Source of the DNA: CAYNRA01 sp046293395
Lineage (GTDB): Bacteria > Bacteroidota > Bacteroidia > Cytophagales > Spirosomataceae
Direction of reading: 5' to 3'
Length of the DNA: 64,000 nt
Assembly (NCBI GenBank): GCA_046293395.1
Contig: JBKBOU010000002.1
Span: 310,001-374,000, forward strand
A model generated the notes under the pieces. It made no database searches. It saw only the letters and a list, made by a program, of their open reading frames with translations, and was not told where the DNA came from. The translations under genes and the position numbers were made by a program. Of the stretch, positions 32,150 through 40,859 are shown one piece after another (the stretch's first letter is position 1; each line of letters opens with the position of its first letter).

Positions 32150-34783
32150 ATGAATCCTAATCAATATACGCTAAAAGCGCAGGATGTGATACAGCAAGCG
32201 GTTCAAATCGCACAAGCAAATCAACAACAAGTAGTAGAAACCGGGCATTTATTGAAAGCTCTTTTAGAAGAAGACTCGCATACAACGCAGTATATTTTTA
32301 CGAAAGTAGGAACGCCAATTCAAGCAGTCAAACAAAAATTAGAGACCATTTTAGGTACTTATCCAAAAGTACTTGGTGGGCAACCCACTTTGAGTAATGA
32401 CTTATCAGCAGCATTGCAAGCAGCTGTTCAACAAATGACCCATTTTGGCGACCAATTTGTTTCGGTTGAATTACTGTACGCAGGCATTCTGTCCGGAAAA
32501 GACCAAACCGCGCAGTTACTAAAGAGTGCAGGATTTACGCTTGCGAACATCACACAAATCATCCAAGAACTTAGAGGAAAAAATAACCCCGTGAAAGATC
32601 AAAATGCAGAAAATACGTATCAAGCGTTGGCTAGATACGGAAAAAATTTGAATGAACTTGCCCAAAAAGGCAAAATTGACCCTGTGATTGGTCGAGATGA
32701 GGAAGTCCGCAGAGTACTCCAAATACTCTCACGAAGAACAAAAAATAATCCAATACTTTTGGGTGAACCGGGTGTTGGTAAAACCGCAATTGTCGAAGGT
32801 TTAGCCCAACGAATTGTACAAGGAGACGTTCCTGAGAACCTCAAAACAAAGACCATCGTATCTTTGGACATGGGACTTTTGATTGCCGGAGCAAAGTACA
32901 AAGGAGAGTTTGAAGAACGCTTAAAGTCTGTTATTAAGGAAGTTACAGAAGCAGACGGTGAAATCATTCTATTCATCGACGAAATTCATACGTTAATTGG
33001 CGCAGGTGCGGGCGGAGAAGGAGCTATGGACGCTGCGAATCTACTCAAGCCTGCCTTGGCACGTGGCGAACTACATGCGATTGGAGCAACAACCTTGAAA
33101 GAATACCAAAAGTATATTGAAAAAGACAAAGCCCTTGAACGCCGTTTTCAAGCCATATTCGTGGATGAACCAGATGTTGCAGATGCCATTTCTATTCTTC
33201 GTGGCATCAAAGAAAAATACGAAGTTCACCACGGAGTTCGTATTCAAGATGATGCGGTGATTGCAGCAGTAGAACTATCAAACAGATATATTTCTGATCG
33301 TTTTCTACCAGATAAAGCCATCGATTTGATGGATGAAGCCGCTTCTAAGTTGCGCTTAGAAATGGACTCCATGCCAGAGGAAATGGACGAATTGCGCCGT
33401 CGTATTATGCAACTCGAAATCGAACGGGAAGCCATTCGGAGAGAAAATGACAAAGACAAAGAAGCTACACTCTCCAAAGAATTGGCAGAATTAAACCAGC
33501 ATTTTACCACTTTAAAAGCGCAATGGGACAATGAAAAGGGCGTAGTCGATAGCATTCGTACGCTCAAAGAAGACCTAGAAAAATACCGCCTAGAAGCAGA
33601 ACAAGCGGAAAGAACAGGAGAATATGGGAAAGTGGCGGAAATTCGGTACGGGAAAATTCCAGAAGTAGAGCAAAAACTCAAGGAACTTTCTGGTCAATCG
33701 GCAGAGACTCCACAAGACGAAAGTCGCCTTATCAATGAGGAAGTTACGGCGGAAGATATTGCCGAGGTCGTTGCCAAATGGACGGGGATTCCGGTTGCCA
33801 AAATGCTCCAAAGTGAACGTGAGAAACTGCTTTATTTAGAAACGGAATTACACAAACGAGTGGCAGGACAAGAAGAAGCCATTGAATTGGTAGCAGATGC
33901 CGTTCGCCGCAGCCGTGCAGGGATGCAAGACCCGAAAAAACCAATCGGTAGTTTTCTTTTCTTAGGTAGTACAGGCGTGGGGAAAACCGAGCTTGCCAAA
34001 ACACTTGCAAACTATTTGTTCAACGACGACAATGCGATGGTTAGAATCGACATGAGCGAATACCAAGAACGCCACAGTGTTAGCCGTCTCGTAGGTGCGC
34101 CTCCAGGCTATGTAGGATACGATGAAGGCGGACAATTGACCGAGGCCGTAAGAAGAAAACCATATAGTGTCATTCTACTCGATGAAATTGAAAAAGCGCA
34201 TCCAGATGTTTGGAATATCCTTTTGCAAGTACTAGATGATGGCCGATTAACCGATAATAAAGGTAGAATTGCCAACTTCAAAAATACCCTTATCATCATG
34301 ACTTCTAACATCGGTAGTTCCTTTATTCAAGAAAAATACATGGAAGCAAAAGGAGATGACAAAGCATGGCATTTGTATTATAAAGAAGAGGCAAAATCCG
34401 CTATCATGGATTTACTCAAAACATCCGTTCGCCCCGAATTTTTGAACCGAATTGACGAAATCGTACTGTTTGATCCACTCGGTAAGCAACACATTCGTCA
34501 GATTGTCGAAATCCAATTTGAACAAATCAAAAACCGTTTGGCTGAACAAGGGATTGTCTTGGAAGCCTCGCCAGAGGTATTAGATAGTTTAGGAAACGAA
34601 GGTTTCGACCCTATTTTTGGTGCTAGACCGCTCAAAAGAGTATTGCAGAGACGTGTTTTAAACGAACTTTCAAAACAAATCCTAGCGAATAAAATCACGA
34701 AAGATGCAGTCATTATGATTGAAAAAGGGACAAACGAACACGAATTAGTTTTCCAAAACTTGGCTACTGAAATTCAATTGTAA
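32150..34783 (+). CDS. clpB: ATP-dependent disaggregase ClpB
   Basis: An 877-residue Hsp100 chaperone that threads aggregated proteins through its hexameric pore together with DnaK. An N-terminal Clp repeat domain (1-145) is followed by AAA-1 with Walker A GEPGVGKTAIVEGLA (about 204-218) and IILFIDEIHTLIGAG. A coiled-coil M domain spans about 405-525. AAA-2 has GSTGVGKTELAKTLA (about 604-618) and VILLDEIEKAHPDVWN. No P-loop (IGF/L) ClpP-binding motif is evident. Full length. A heat-shock promoter is not recognisable by eye. Confidence 0.97.
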   Translation: MNPNQYTLKAQDVIQQAVQIAQANQQQVVETGHLLKALLEEDSHTTQYIFTKVGTPIQAVKQKLETILGTYPKVLGGQPTLSNDLSAALQAAVQQMTHFGDQFVSVELLYAGILSGKDQTAQLLKSAGFTLANITQIIQELRGKNNPVKDQNAENTYQALARYGKNLNELAQKGKIDPVIGRDEEVRRVLQILSRRTKNNPILLGEPGVGKTAIVEGLAQRIVQGDVPENLKTKTIVSLDMGLLIAGAKYKGEFEERLKSVIKEVTEADGEIILFIDEIHTLIGAGAGGEGAMDAANLLKPALARGELHAIGATTLKEYQKYIEKDKALERRFQAIFVDEPDVADAISILRGIKEKYEVHHGVRIQDDAVIAAVELSNRYISDRFLPDKAIDLMDEAASKLRLEMDSMPEEMDELRRRIMQLEIEREAIRRENDKDKEATLSKELAELNQHFTTLKAQWDNEKGVVDSIRTLKEDLEKYRLEAEQAERTGEYGKVAEIRYGKIPEVEQKLKELSGQSAETPQDESRLINEEVTAEDIAEVVAKWTGIPVAKMLQSEREKLLYLETELHKRVAGQEEAIELVADAVRRSRAGMQDPKKPIGSFLFLGSTGVGKTELAKTLANYLFNDDNAMVRIDMSEYQERHSVSRLVGAPPGYVGYDEGGQLTEAVRRKPYSVILLDEIEKAHPDVWNILLQVLDDGRLTDNKGRIANFKNTLIIMTSNIGSSFIQEKYMEAKGDDKAWHLYYKEEAKSAIMDLLKTSVRPEFLNRIDEIVLFDPLGKQHIRQIVEIQFEQIKNRLAEQGIVLEASPEVLDSLGNEGFDPIFGARPLKRVLQRRVLNELSKQILANKITKDAVIMIEKGTNEHELVFQNLATEIQL

Positions 34784-34801
34784 ATTCTCTTCAAAAACCA
34801 C

Positions 34802-34840
34802 AAAGGGCTGGCATTCTCATTGAATACCAGCCCTTTCTTG
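34802..34840. terminator. Terminator between clpB and the NfeD gene
   Basis: Arms AAAGGGCTGG (34802-34811) and CCAGCCCTTT (34827-34836) form a 10-bp stem between convergent genes. It ends clpB and possibly the nfeD/stomatin operon. Confidence 0.8.
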
Positions 34841-34854
34841 TAAAAAACACTGTT

Positions 34855-35280
34855 TTATTTTACCTTTAATCGCAAACCTTCTAAACCAACAATAACAACA
34901 GAATCTCCTATATTTTTAGGCTCTGTACCTTCATTGATAGCTATCCACTCTGTTCCACGGTAAAAAACACGACCTTCTTGTTTTTGCTGCATGGGTGTCA
35001 TTACCTTGGCTATTTCTCCGATATTCTCCACATATTCCTTCGGTTTTTTGTGCAACATCGCACTAATTTGCCGACGAAATAAGAGCAAAGAAATGGCTGA
35101 AATCAAGAGAAAGGACACGATTTCAGTTTCCCACGAAGACGTCATTCCCGTGTAACTTAGCAATGCAACACTTATCCCACCAATCCCGAAAAAAAAGGCA
35201 AAAAAGGAAGGAGCCAGAATTTCAAGTATAAGAAATCCAACACCCACCATTGTCCAAATTTCTGCATGTGTAAATTCCAT
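34855..35280 (-). CDS. NfeD-family short membrane protein
   Basis: A 141-residue protein with two or three N-terminal membrane segments (about 9-45 and 53-67) and a C-terminal OB-fold-like domain (GEIAKVMTPMQQKQEGRVFYRGTEW and so on). It belongs to the short NfeD form, which is nearly always encoded next to a stomatin/prohibitin-like protein, as here: the gene for an SPFH protein precedes it by 20 bases on the same strand. The pair is thought to organise membrane microdomains; the exact role is unclear. Confidence 0.87.
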   Translation of the reverse strand: MEFTHAEIWTMVGVGFLILEILAPSFFAFFFGIGGISVALLSYTGMTSSWETEIVSFLLISAISLLLFRRQISAMLHKKPKEYVENIGEIAKVMTPMQQKQEGRVFYRGTEWIAINEGTEPKNIGDSVVIVGLEGLRLKVK

Positions 35281-35300
35281 ATTTTTTCTTTTCTAACGTA

Positions 35301-36227
35301 TTATTTACTTCCTGAATTTCCTCCAGACTGCTGCTTCACGACGCTCATCGCAGTTGCCACCAATGACGATACGTCTGTTAAATTAGCAGGAATAATCATC
35401 GTATTGGTCTCTTTTGCTAGGTTTCCAAATTGTCCGATGTATTGTTCTGCAATTTTAAACTGAACAGCTTCCATTCCACCTTGATCTTGAATTGAAGACG
35501 CTACCAATCGAATACTTTCCGCTGTTGCCTCCGCTACCGCACGAATCGCCGAAGCCTCCCCAACCGCTTGATTGATTTGTTGCAATTTGAGTGCCTCCGA
35601 CTCCAAGACTACTCGCTCTTTTTGCCCCTCCGCAATATTAATCACAGATTGCTTACGCCCTTCTGACTCCAAGATAACCGCTCTTTTTTCTCTTTCGGCT
35701 TGCATTTGTTTTTCCATCGCCATCAAGACTGTTTGTGGTGGCGTAATATTTTTTATTTCGTAACGCAAAACTTTTACGCCCCAACCAATCGCGGCTTCGT
35801 CAATGGCAGCTACAACCGCCATATTTATCGCCATTCGCTCTACAAACGTTTTGTCCAAATCAATCTTTCCGATTTCACTCCGCATCGTCGTTTGTGCTAA
35901 CTGCGTTACGGCAAAAACGAAATCATTGATACCATACGACGCCTGTTTTGGGTCAACTACTTGCAAGAAAATCACGCCATCTACACGTACTTGCACGTTG
36001 TCACGCGTAATACATATTTGCTCATGTATATCGTACGCCTGCTCCTTTAAGCTGTGTTTGTATGCCACCCGATCCAAAAAAGGTATCACAAAATTTATTC
36101 CCGGTTGCAACGAGGCATGAAATTTACCCAAACGTTCTACAATGTATGCGCGTTGTTGTGGTACTACTTTTATAGACATGAATACCACCAAAAAGGTCAA
36201 AACTGCTAATGAAATGATTCCTACCAT
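35301..36227 (-). CDS. SPFH/Band 7 (stomatin/paraslipin-like) membrane protein
   Basis: A 308-residue protein with one N-terminal membrane anchor (about 3-22). An SPFH domain follows (VPQQRAYIVERLGKFHASLQ, PGINFVIPFLDRVAY). A long charged helical segment (about 190-250, rich in Glu, Ala and Arg) should drive oligomerisation. It resembles QmcA/paraslipin proteins. It is the first gene of a two-gene operon with the NfeD protein; together they probably form a membrane scaffold. Confidence 0.92.
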   Translation of the reverse strand: MVGIISLAVLTFLVVFMSIKVVPQQRAYIVERLGKFHASLQPGINFVIPFLDRVAYKHSLKEQAYDIHEQICITRDNVQVRVDGVIFLQVVDPKQASYGINDFVFAVTQLAQTTMRSEIGKIDLDKTFVERMAINMAVVAAIDEAAIGWGVKVLRYEIKNITPPQTVLMAMEKQMQAEREKRAVILESEGRKQSVINIAEGQKERVVLESEALKLQQINQAVGEASAIRAVAEATAESIRLVASSIQDQGGMEAVQFKIAEQYIGQFGNLAKETNTMIIPANLTDVSSLVATAMSVVKQQSGGNSGSK

Positions 36228-36391
36228 GATTATTTGTAAATTAAGATGTTTTCGATTTGTTTGTTTCTCAATTTAATCATTCTTCTGTTTTTGGCTCCAT
36301 CTATCCGTAATTTCGGCGCTATAAAAGGATGAATGGCATACTCCTTGTATTTACTCCCTCTGTTTTCCACTCAATTCTCTATTTTTTATCG

Positions 36392-36399
36392 TACTTTTG
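36392..36399 (+). promoter_or_regulatory. Candidate -7 box of the rluB-like gene
   Basis: TACTTTTG, 49 bases before the start codon, matches the -7 element. No TTTG is found 17-23 bases upstream, so support is partial. Confidence 0.5.
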
Positions 36400-36447
36400 C
36401 CAAGATTTTAATACATCCAGAATTTAGCCTAATCAAGGCGCCATTTT

Positions 36448-38097
36448 ATGCAAAATAAGAATAATTCTCGTCCCAATTCTGACCGCAAGGACTCAGGGGA
36501 CAGAAGAGAAAGCAAGCCTTTTTCTTCCAATTCGTCAAGAGGTGCACGTCGTGACGACGCAAGACCAACTTCAAATTCCTCATCCAGAAGCTCCGCCTAT
36601 CCAAGAGCTAATTCCAATTCTAGAGACGAAAGACCAGCAAGAAGATTCGACGACGCGAAACCGAGCTTCAACCGCGACGATAGAAAACCATTCGGAAATA
36701 GAGACGAAAGACCAGCAAGAAGATTCGACGACGCGAAACCGAGCTTCAACCGCGACGATAGAAAACCATTCGGAAATAGAGACGAAAGACCAGCAAGAAG
36801 ATTCGACGACACGAAACCGAGCTTCAACCGCGACGATAGAAAACCATTCGGAAATAGAGACGAAAGACCAGCAAGAAGATTCGACGACGCAAAGCCGAGC
36901 TTCAACCACGACGATAGAAAACCGTTCGGAAATAGAGACGAAAGACCAGCAAGAAGATTCGACGACGCAAAGCCGAGTTTCAACCGCGACGATAGAAAAC
37001 CGTTCGGAAATAGAGACGAAAGACCAGCAAGAAGATTCGACGACGCAAAGCCGAGCTTCAACCGCGACGATAGAAAACCGTTCGGAAATAGAGACGAAAG
37101 ACCACGGAAATTAAGTGGCGAAGAGCGTGACAAGAACAGAGATCGTCGTCCAGACAGCCGATTGCCGCAATACAAACCAGACGAAGTGCCCAAAGCCTTT
37201 GGAAAAGGTGGACGAAAGGCGGATGATGATGCAAAACCACGCGTTCGGATTCAAAACGAAGAGAAGAAAATTGACCACAGTCGCCGTGTAGATACAGGCG
37301 GAAAACCTTTTTATGAAGAGGATAAAATAATCAAATCATTGCCCGGAAGGATTCTGGACAAAGTTCGTCAGGAAGAAAAAGAAGACGATGGACTCATCCG
37401 TTTGAACCGTTATATTTCCAATGCAGGCTTATGCTCACGCCGTGAAGCCGATGAACTCATCGCGAGCGGGCAGATAAGTGTCAACGGAAAAGTCATTACG
37501 GAACTTGGTTTCAAAGTACAACCTACAGATAATGTTTCGTACGGGAGAAAAGTATTGAACAAAGAGAAAATGGTTTATTTATTATTGAATAAACCCAAAG
37601 ATTTCATCACGACAACAGAAGACCCCAAAGACAGACACACAGTCATGGATTTGGTCGGAAATGCATGTAAAGAACGTATTTATCCAGTTGGGCGACTCGA
37701 TAGAAATACAACGGGCTTGTTGTTACTGACCAATGACGGTGAATTGGCTGAAAAACTCTCTCATCCAGCAAATAACATCAAGAAAATTTACCAAGCAGAA
37801 TTGGACAAACCCATCACTTCAGAGCATTTTGAGATGATTCAGGCAGGTTTGGAGTTAGAAGACGGCTTCATTAAACCAGATAATTTAGGGATTGTCACGC
37901 CAGATGCATTTGTGGTAGGCATTGAAATTCACTCAGGAAAGAACAGAATTGTACGCCGTATTTTTGAACATCTGGGCTATGAAGTAACCAAGTTGGATAG
38001 AACAACGTATGCGGGGCTAACCAAAAAGGATTTACCCAGAGGCAAATGGCGTTTCTTAACAGAAAAAGAAGTGATTCGATTGAAATACATGCTTTAA
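36448..38097 (+). CDS. rluB: RluB-type 23S rRNA pseudouridine synthase with repeat-rich N-terminal tail
   Basis: A 549-residue protein. The first 300 residues are a disordered basic tail rich in Arg, Asp, Ser and Asn. It contains six 26-residue repeats (59-214, consensus beginning RDERPARRFDD). An S4 RNA-binding domain follows (LIRLNRYISNAGLCSRREAD, about 317-375). Then comes the RsuA/RluB catalytic domain with VGRLDRNTTGLLLLTNDGE, whose aspartate is the catalytic residue, and the closing NRIVRRIFEHLGYEV. The enzyme converts uridines of 23S rRNA to pseudouridine. The catalytic part has normal length; the tail is the unusual addition and likely binds RNA non-specifically. Confidence 0.93.
   Translation: MQNKNNSRPNSDRKDSGDRRESKPFSSNSSRGARRDDARPTSNSSSRSSAYPRANSNSRDERPARRFDDAKPSFNRDDRKPFGNRDERPARRFDDAKPSFNRDDRKPFGNRDERPARRFDDTKPSFNRDDRKPFGNRDERPARRFDDAKPSFNHDDRKPFGNRDERPARRFDDAKPSFNRDDRKPFGNRDERPARRFDDAKPSFNRDDRKPFGNRDERPRKLSGEERDKNRDRRPDSRLPQYKPDEVPKAFGKGGRKADDDAKPRVRIQNEEKKIDHSRRVDTGGKPFYEEDKIIKSLPGRILDKVRQEEKEDDGLIRLNRYISNAGLCSRREADELIASGQISVNGKVITELGFKVQPTDNVSYGRKVLNKEKMVYLLLNKPKDFITTTEDPKDRHTVMDLVGNACKERIYPVGRLDRNTTGLLLLTNDGELAEKLSHPANNIKKIYQAELDKPITSEHFEMIQAGLELEDGFIKPDNLGIVTPDAFVVGIEIHSGKNRIVRRIFEHLGYEVTKLDRTTYAGLTKKDLPRGKWRFLTEKEVIRLKYML
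36622..37104 (+). repeat. Six tandem 78-bp repeats inside the rluB-like gene
   Basis: Six full copies start at 36622, 36700, 36778, 36856, 36934 and 37012, with a partial seventh of 15 bases up to 37104. Each encodes 26 residues. Copies differ at only a few bases, several of them silent. Because the unit is a multiple of three, other frames on both strands are also open here; those are shadows. Confidence 0.95.
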
Positions 38098-38100
38098 ACA

Positions 38101-38140
38101 AAACAAAAGAGTGCACGTAGAACGGCACTCTTTTGTTTTT
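38101..38140 (+). terminator. Terminator of the rluB-like gene
   Basis: Arms AAACAAAAGAGTGC (38101-38114) and GCACTCTTTTGTTT (38125-38138) form a 14-bp stem with a T-run. Confidence 0.88.
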
Positions 38141-38233
38141 ACTTTCATTTGGTTGTGAAACGCTGGTTGGAAAGTATCTATTCATTTTGGACAAAAAAGA
38201 CTCCTATGGACGGCGCACAGAAGTCATTTTTTA

Positions 38234-38629
38234 TTAATTGGCAACCAGCAGGCTTTCAATACCCGCTTGGAGAGTCGCAATATCTTTTTTGTTGTGAACA
38301 ATAAAAAGGTCTTTTTTTCCTTCTTTTTGTTCAATAATGATACGCTTCCCTTTTCCTTTCGTGACGCACTTCACATTTTCTAACGCGATGGTAGCTTGGT
38401 GTGATTGGAAATTTACAGGAAAGCCATGCGAGTTGAAGTACATTTTTTTATCGGTTAAAACGACCCAACCCATTGCATTTGTGAACAATTTGCCAAACTT
38501 CGCTTGGTGTGCAGAACTATACGTTCCAAGTATCTGCTCGCTCTCTCTATTTGGTTCTACACGATTTTGTGCAAAAGAAAACGAGATGATGAACATACAT
38601 CCCATCAAAAAACTCCATTTTTTATTCAT
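38234..38629 (-). CDS. Secreted protein of unknown function, PH/GRAM-like
   Basis: A 131-residue protein beginning MNKKWSFLMGCMFIISFSFA, with a signal peptide cleaved before Q. An ATG four codons upstream (38641) is also possible. The mature part is about 110 residues of alternating strands (GWVVLTDKKMYFNS, ALENVKCVTKGKGKRIIIE, DLFIVHNKKDIATLQAGIES). They end in a helix, the order seen in PH/GRAM-like folds; that resemblance is only by eye. It lies 32 bases downstream of the lipoprotein gene on the same strand and is probably co-transcribed. Confidence 0.7.
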   Translation of the reverse strand: MNKKWSFLMGCMFIISFSFAQNRVEPNRESEQILGTYSSAHQAKFGKLFTNAMGWVVLTDKKMYFNSHGFPVNFQSHQATIALENVKCVTKGKGKRIIIEQKEGKKDLFIVHNKKDIATLQAGIESLLVAN

Positions 38630-38661
38630 TTTCGTACGCATTTAGGTGATGACAACATGTA

Positions 38662-39390
38662 TTAACAACTAGGACAAAGTTGCTGAGCTAATTGATAGCC
38701 ACTTGCAGCACCGACAACAATTCCACCAAAAGCACATGCAGCGACACCATAACCAGTAAAAGAACAATAGGTCGCCCCAACTGCTGCTGCTACTGCTGCA
38801 TTTCCAACCATAAAGGCACTAAAACACCAAAATCTTTTCCAGCAAAATTGGGTTCTCCCATTGGAACTACCCATGAGATTTACAGTAAAGTTATAAATTG
38901 AATCATACTCGTTGTAAATAGTACTTATGGCAATCTTCTCTTCATTTGTAAAGTCTCCCTCACTAACAATTCTGTTGTACTTACCAATTATGGACTTTGC
39001 AGTAGATTTAGCTTCGTTTTTATCTAATGAACTATCCATATTTGCTAATTCAGACTCCATATTCTTGATTAGTTGATTGTAACTATCTGAACTATTCTGT
39101 CTTAACTTTCTAAAATCAGTTGTTTCAAAAGCATACACTCCATTTTTCTTTAGGTGTTTCTTATAACTTTCCAATGCAAGACTGATTGCATCATCATTAG
39201 CACCAGAACGTTCGTTCATGCTGTTTAAAATCAACTCAAAATTCTCAAACTCTCCATTCAAATTATTTGAAAATACTAAATTTTCAAATTCACTAGCAAC
39301 ACTACTTTCCTTTAATTCATTTTCATTACAACTCGAAAAAGCTAGAATAAACATAAAAAAGGCTGTCAACAGGCTTGTTCTTTTTTTCAT
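38662..39390 (-). CDS. Lipoprotein with Cys/Gly-rich hydrophobic C-terminus
   Basis: A 242-residue protein. The start is ATG at 39388-39390 (MKKRTSLLTAFFMFILAFSS then Cys21), a lipoprotein signal. Residues 22-175 are helical and charged, without a domain I recognise. The last 60 residues change character: two Cys in CWKRFWC, then a hydrophobic Ala/Gly/Val run with GxxxG spacings and single Cys in TYCSF and AACAF, then CPSC at the very end, giving six cysteines. This looks like a membrane-active or bacteriocin-type segment, or a paired membrane hairpin. It has its own strong promoter. Confidence 0.75.
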   Translation of the reverse strand: MKKRTSLLTAFFMFILAFSSCNENELKESSVASEFENLVFSNNLNGEFENFELILNSMNERSGANDDAISLALESYKKHLKKNGVYAFETTDFRKLRQNSSDSYNQLIKNMESELANMDSSLDKNEAKSTAKSIIGKYNRIVSEGDFTNEEKIAISTIYNEYDSIYNFTVNLMGSSNGRTQFCWKRFWCFSAFMVGNAAVAAAVGATYCSFTGYGVAACAFGGIVVGAASGYQLAQQLCPSC

Positions 39391-39749
39391 TGTTTTAACG
39401 TTTATTAATTTATAGGAGGACACGGTAATCACAGCATTATTTTAGCCGTCATTTTCAAATGCTACAATTGGCAACAAATGTACTATTTACTTTTGCATAA
39501 ACAAATAAATAGACTTTTTTTTGTGATTGACTTATCTATTTCTTAGCAAATACGCCTAAAAATCAAGAAAAATGAGTAACTTACACACATAATACTGGAT
39601 TTTGCCTAGATGAGAGATATTTCTTTTTTAATCTTTCTCAACCATTCGCCTTTTTTCATTCAATCTGGAAATGAAAAATTCCTTTTCTCGCTTCATCTCC
39701 TACATAAATACCTATTAATCAATAATTTACAAATAAACATCTACGTCAC
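39391..39749. other. Intergenic region with the lipoprotein promoter
   Basis: This 359-base stretch between divergent genes contains the lipoprotein promoter (39475-39505) and the upstream region of the coiled-coil gene, where I see no promoter match. There is no gene or RNA. Confidence 0.4.
39475..39505 (-). promoter_or_regulatory. Promoter of the Cys/Gly-rich lipoprotein operon
   Basis: On the minus strand TTTG (39502-39505), a 19-base spacer and TACATTTG (39475-39482). An exact match; transcription should begin near 39468, 78 bases before the start codon. Confidence 0.8.
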
Positions 39750-40151
39750 ATGTCTGAAGATAAAAATACACGCCTTCGAAACGAATGGCAGGAAGTTCAA
39801 GAAAAATTAGCCCATTGGCAAATGAAAGCCAAAGAGTTGCTCAGTGAAGAAAACAGAGAAAAACTCCAGGCAGAAGCAGCACAAAAATCATCCGAATGGA
39901 AAAACGAACTGACCATCCAGCTTGCCGAGGTCCAAAAAGAACTGCAACATTGGAAAACAAAAGCTGCTGCACTTTTAGAAGAAAACAAGCTAGAGGATTT
40001 CCTCGATAAAGCGGAAGATAAACTCGAAGACTTGCAAGAAGATGCTGAATTAGCTGTCGAGAAACTCAAACTGAAAGCACACGAACTAAGCAACGAAGCT
40101 GAAAATCTTGTGGAACAAGTAAAAGCAAAACTGAGGTCGTTTTTGGATTAA
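39750..40151 (+). CDS. Coiled-coil protein with internal duplication
   Basis: A 133-residue, almost entirely helical and highly charged protein without signal peptide or membrane segment. Two segments are similar: EVQEKLAHWQMKAKELLSEE (about 15-34) and EVQKELQHWKTKAAALLEEN (about 58-77), which points to an internal duplication. The rest continues as heptad-like Leu/Ala/Glu/Lys sequence. It resembles small apolipoprotein- or LEA-like stress proteins in composition only. I do not recognise a family. A short gap (about 50 bases) precedes the acetyltransferase gene. Confidence 0.75.
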   Translation: MSEDKNTRLRNEWQEVQEKLAHWQMKAKELLSEENREKLQAEAAQKSSEWKNELTIQLAEVQKELQHWKTKAAALLEENKLEDFLDKAEDKLEDLQEDAELAVEKLKLKAHELSNEAENLVEQVKAKLRSFLD

Positions 40152-40203
40152 TTTGTTATCACTTACTTTCTAGCCCAATCAGTAAGAAAAATTGTAGAAA
40201 AAT

Positions 40204-40791
40204 ATGGATTCTTCTTTCTTCCATAACCAGTACATCCTTGAAAATCAGCGCGTTTTACTGCGCCCTTTGGAAGAGACAGATATTCATCACCTCCTTCCAT
40301 TTGCGCTGCACGAACCAGAGATTTGGCAGTTTTCACTTTTGCAGGCAGTCGGAGAAGAAGGACTTCGTGCGTACGTATTGGATGCCATAACCCAGCGAGA
40401 AAATCAAAAAGAATATCCATTCATCGTTTACGACAAACAGACGCAGCGGTACGTCGGGTCCACACGTTTTTACGATATTCAATTTGCGCAAAAAAATACC
40501 CAACTTGGTTATACGTGGTACGGCAAAGAAGCGCAAGGAACGGGACTCAACCAAGCAGCGAAGCAATTGCTGCTGTCTTTTGCATTTGAAAAAATGGATA
40601 TGCAACGCGTGGAGTTCCGAGCGGATGCCCGCAATAAACGCAGCATCGCCGCATTGAAAAAAATAGGTTGCACCCTCGAAGGAACCCTCCGAAGCAACGG
40701 AATTTGTTCGGACGGAACGAGACGAGATAGCATCGTATGCAGTATTTTACGTAACGAATGGGAAGAAATTCAGGTCAATTTTCCAAAATAA
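40204..40791 (+). CDS. RimJ/RimL-like GNAT acetyltransferase
   Basis: A 195-residue acetyltransferase of the ribosomal-protein N-acetyltransferase type. Typical motifs: LENQRVLLRPLEETDIHHLL at the N-terminus, YVGSTRFYDIQ, the acetyl-CoA loop KEAQGTGLNQAAKQLLLSFAF, and ADARNKRSIAALKKIGCTLEG. Members acetylate protein N-termini or small amines; the substrate is not known here. A perfect palindromic terminator follows 10 bases after the stop. Confidence 0.88.
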   Translation: MDSSFFHNQYILENQRVLLRPLEETDIHHLLPFALHEPEIWQFSLLQAVGEEGLRAYVLDAITQRENQKEYPFIVYDKQTQRYVGSTRFYDIQFAQKNTQLGYTWYGKEAQGTGLNQAAKQLLLSFAFEKMDMQRVEFRADARNKRSIAALKKIGCTLEGTLRSNGICSDGTRRDSIVCSILRNEWEEIQVNFPK

Positions 40792-40801
40792 TAACGATGT
40801 A

Positions 40802-40835
40802 AAACGCCTGATTTTCAATTGAAAATCAGGCGTTT
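40802..40835. terminator. Bidirectional terminator between acetyltransferase and hemerythrin genes
   Basis: A perfect 34-base palindrome, AAACGCCTGATTTTC, AATT, and its complement. It serves two convergent genes. Confidence 0.88.
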
Positions 40836-40859
40836 ATATTGAAGTTTTGAGTTAGATAA

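Noticed and set aside
36542..37193. Long open frames of 109-198 codons on other frames of both strands inside the repeat region
   Set aside because: They arise because the 78-bp unit is a multiple of three and lacks stops in several frames. The RluB frame continues into S4 and catalytic domains; the others are pure repeat.
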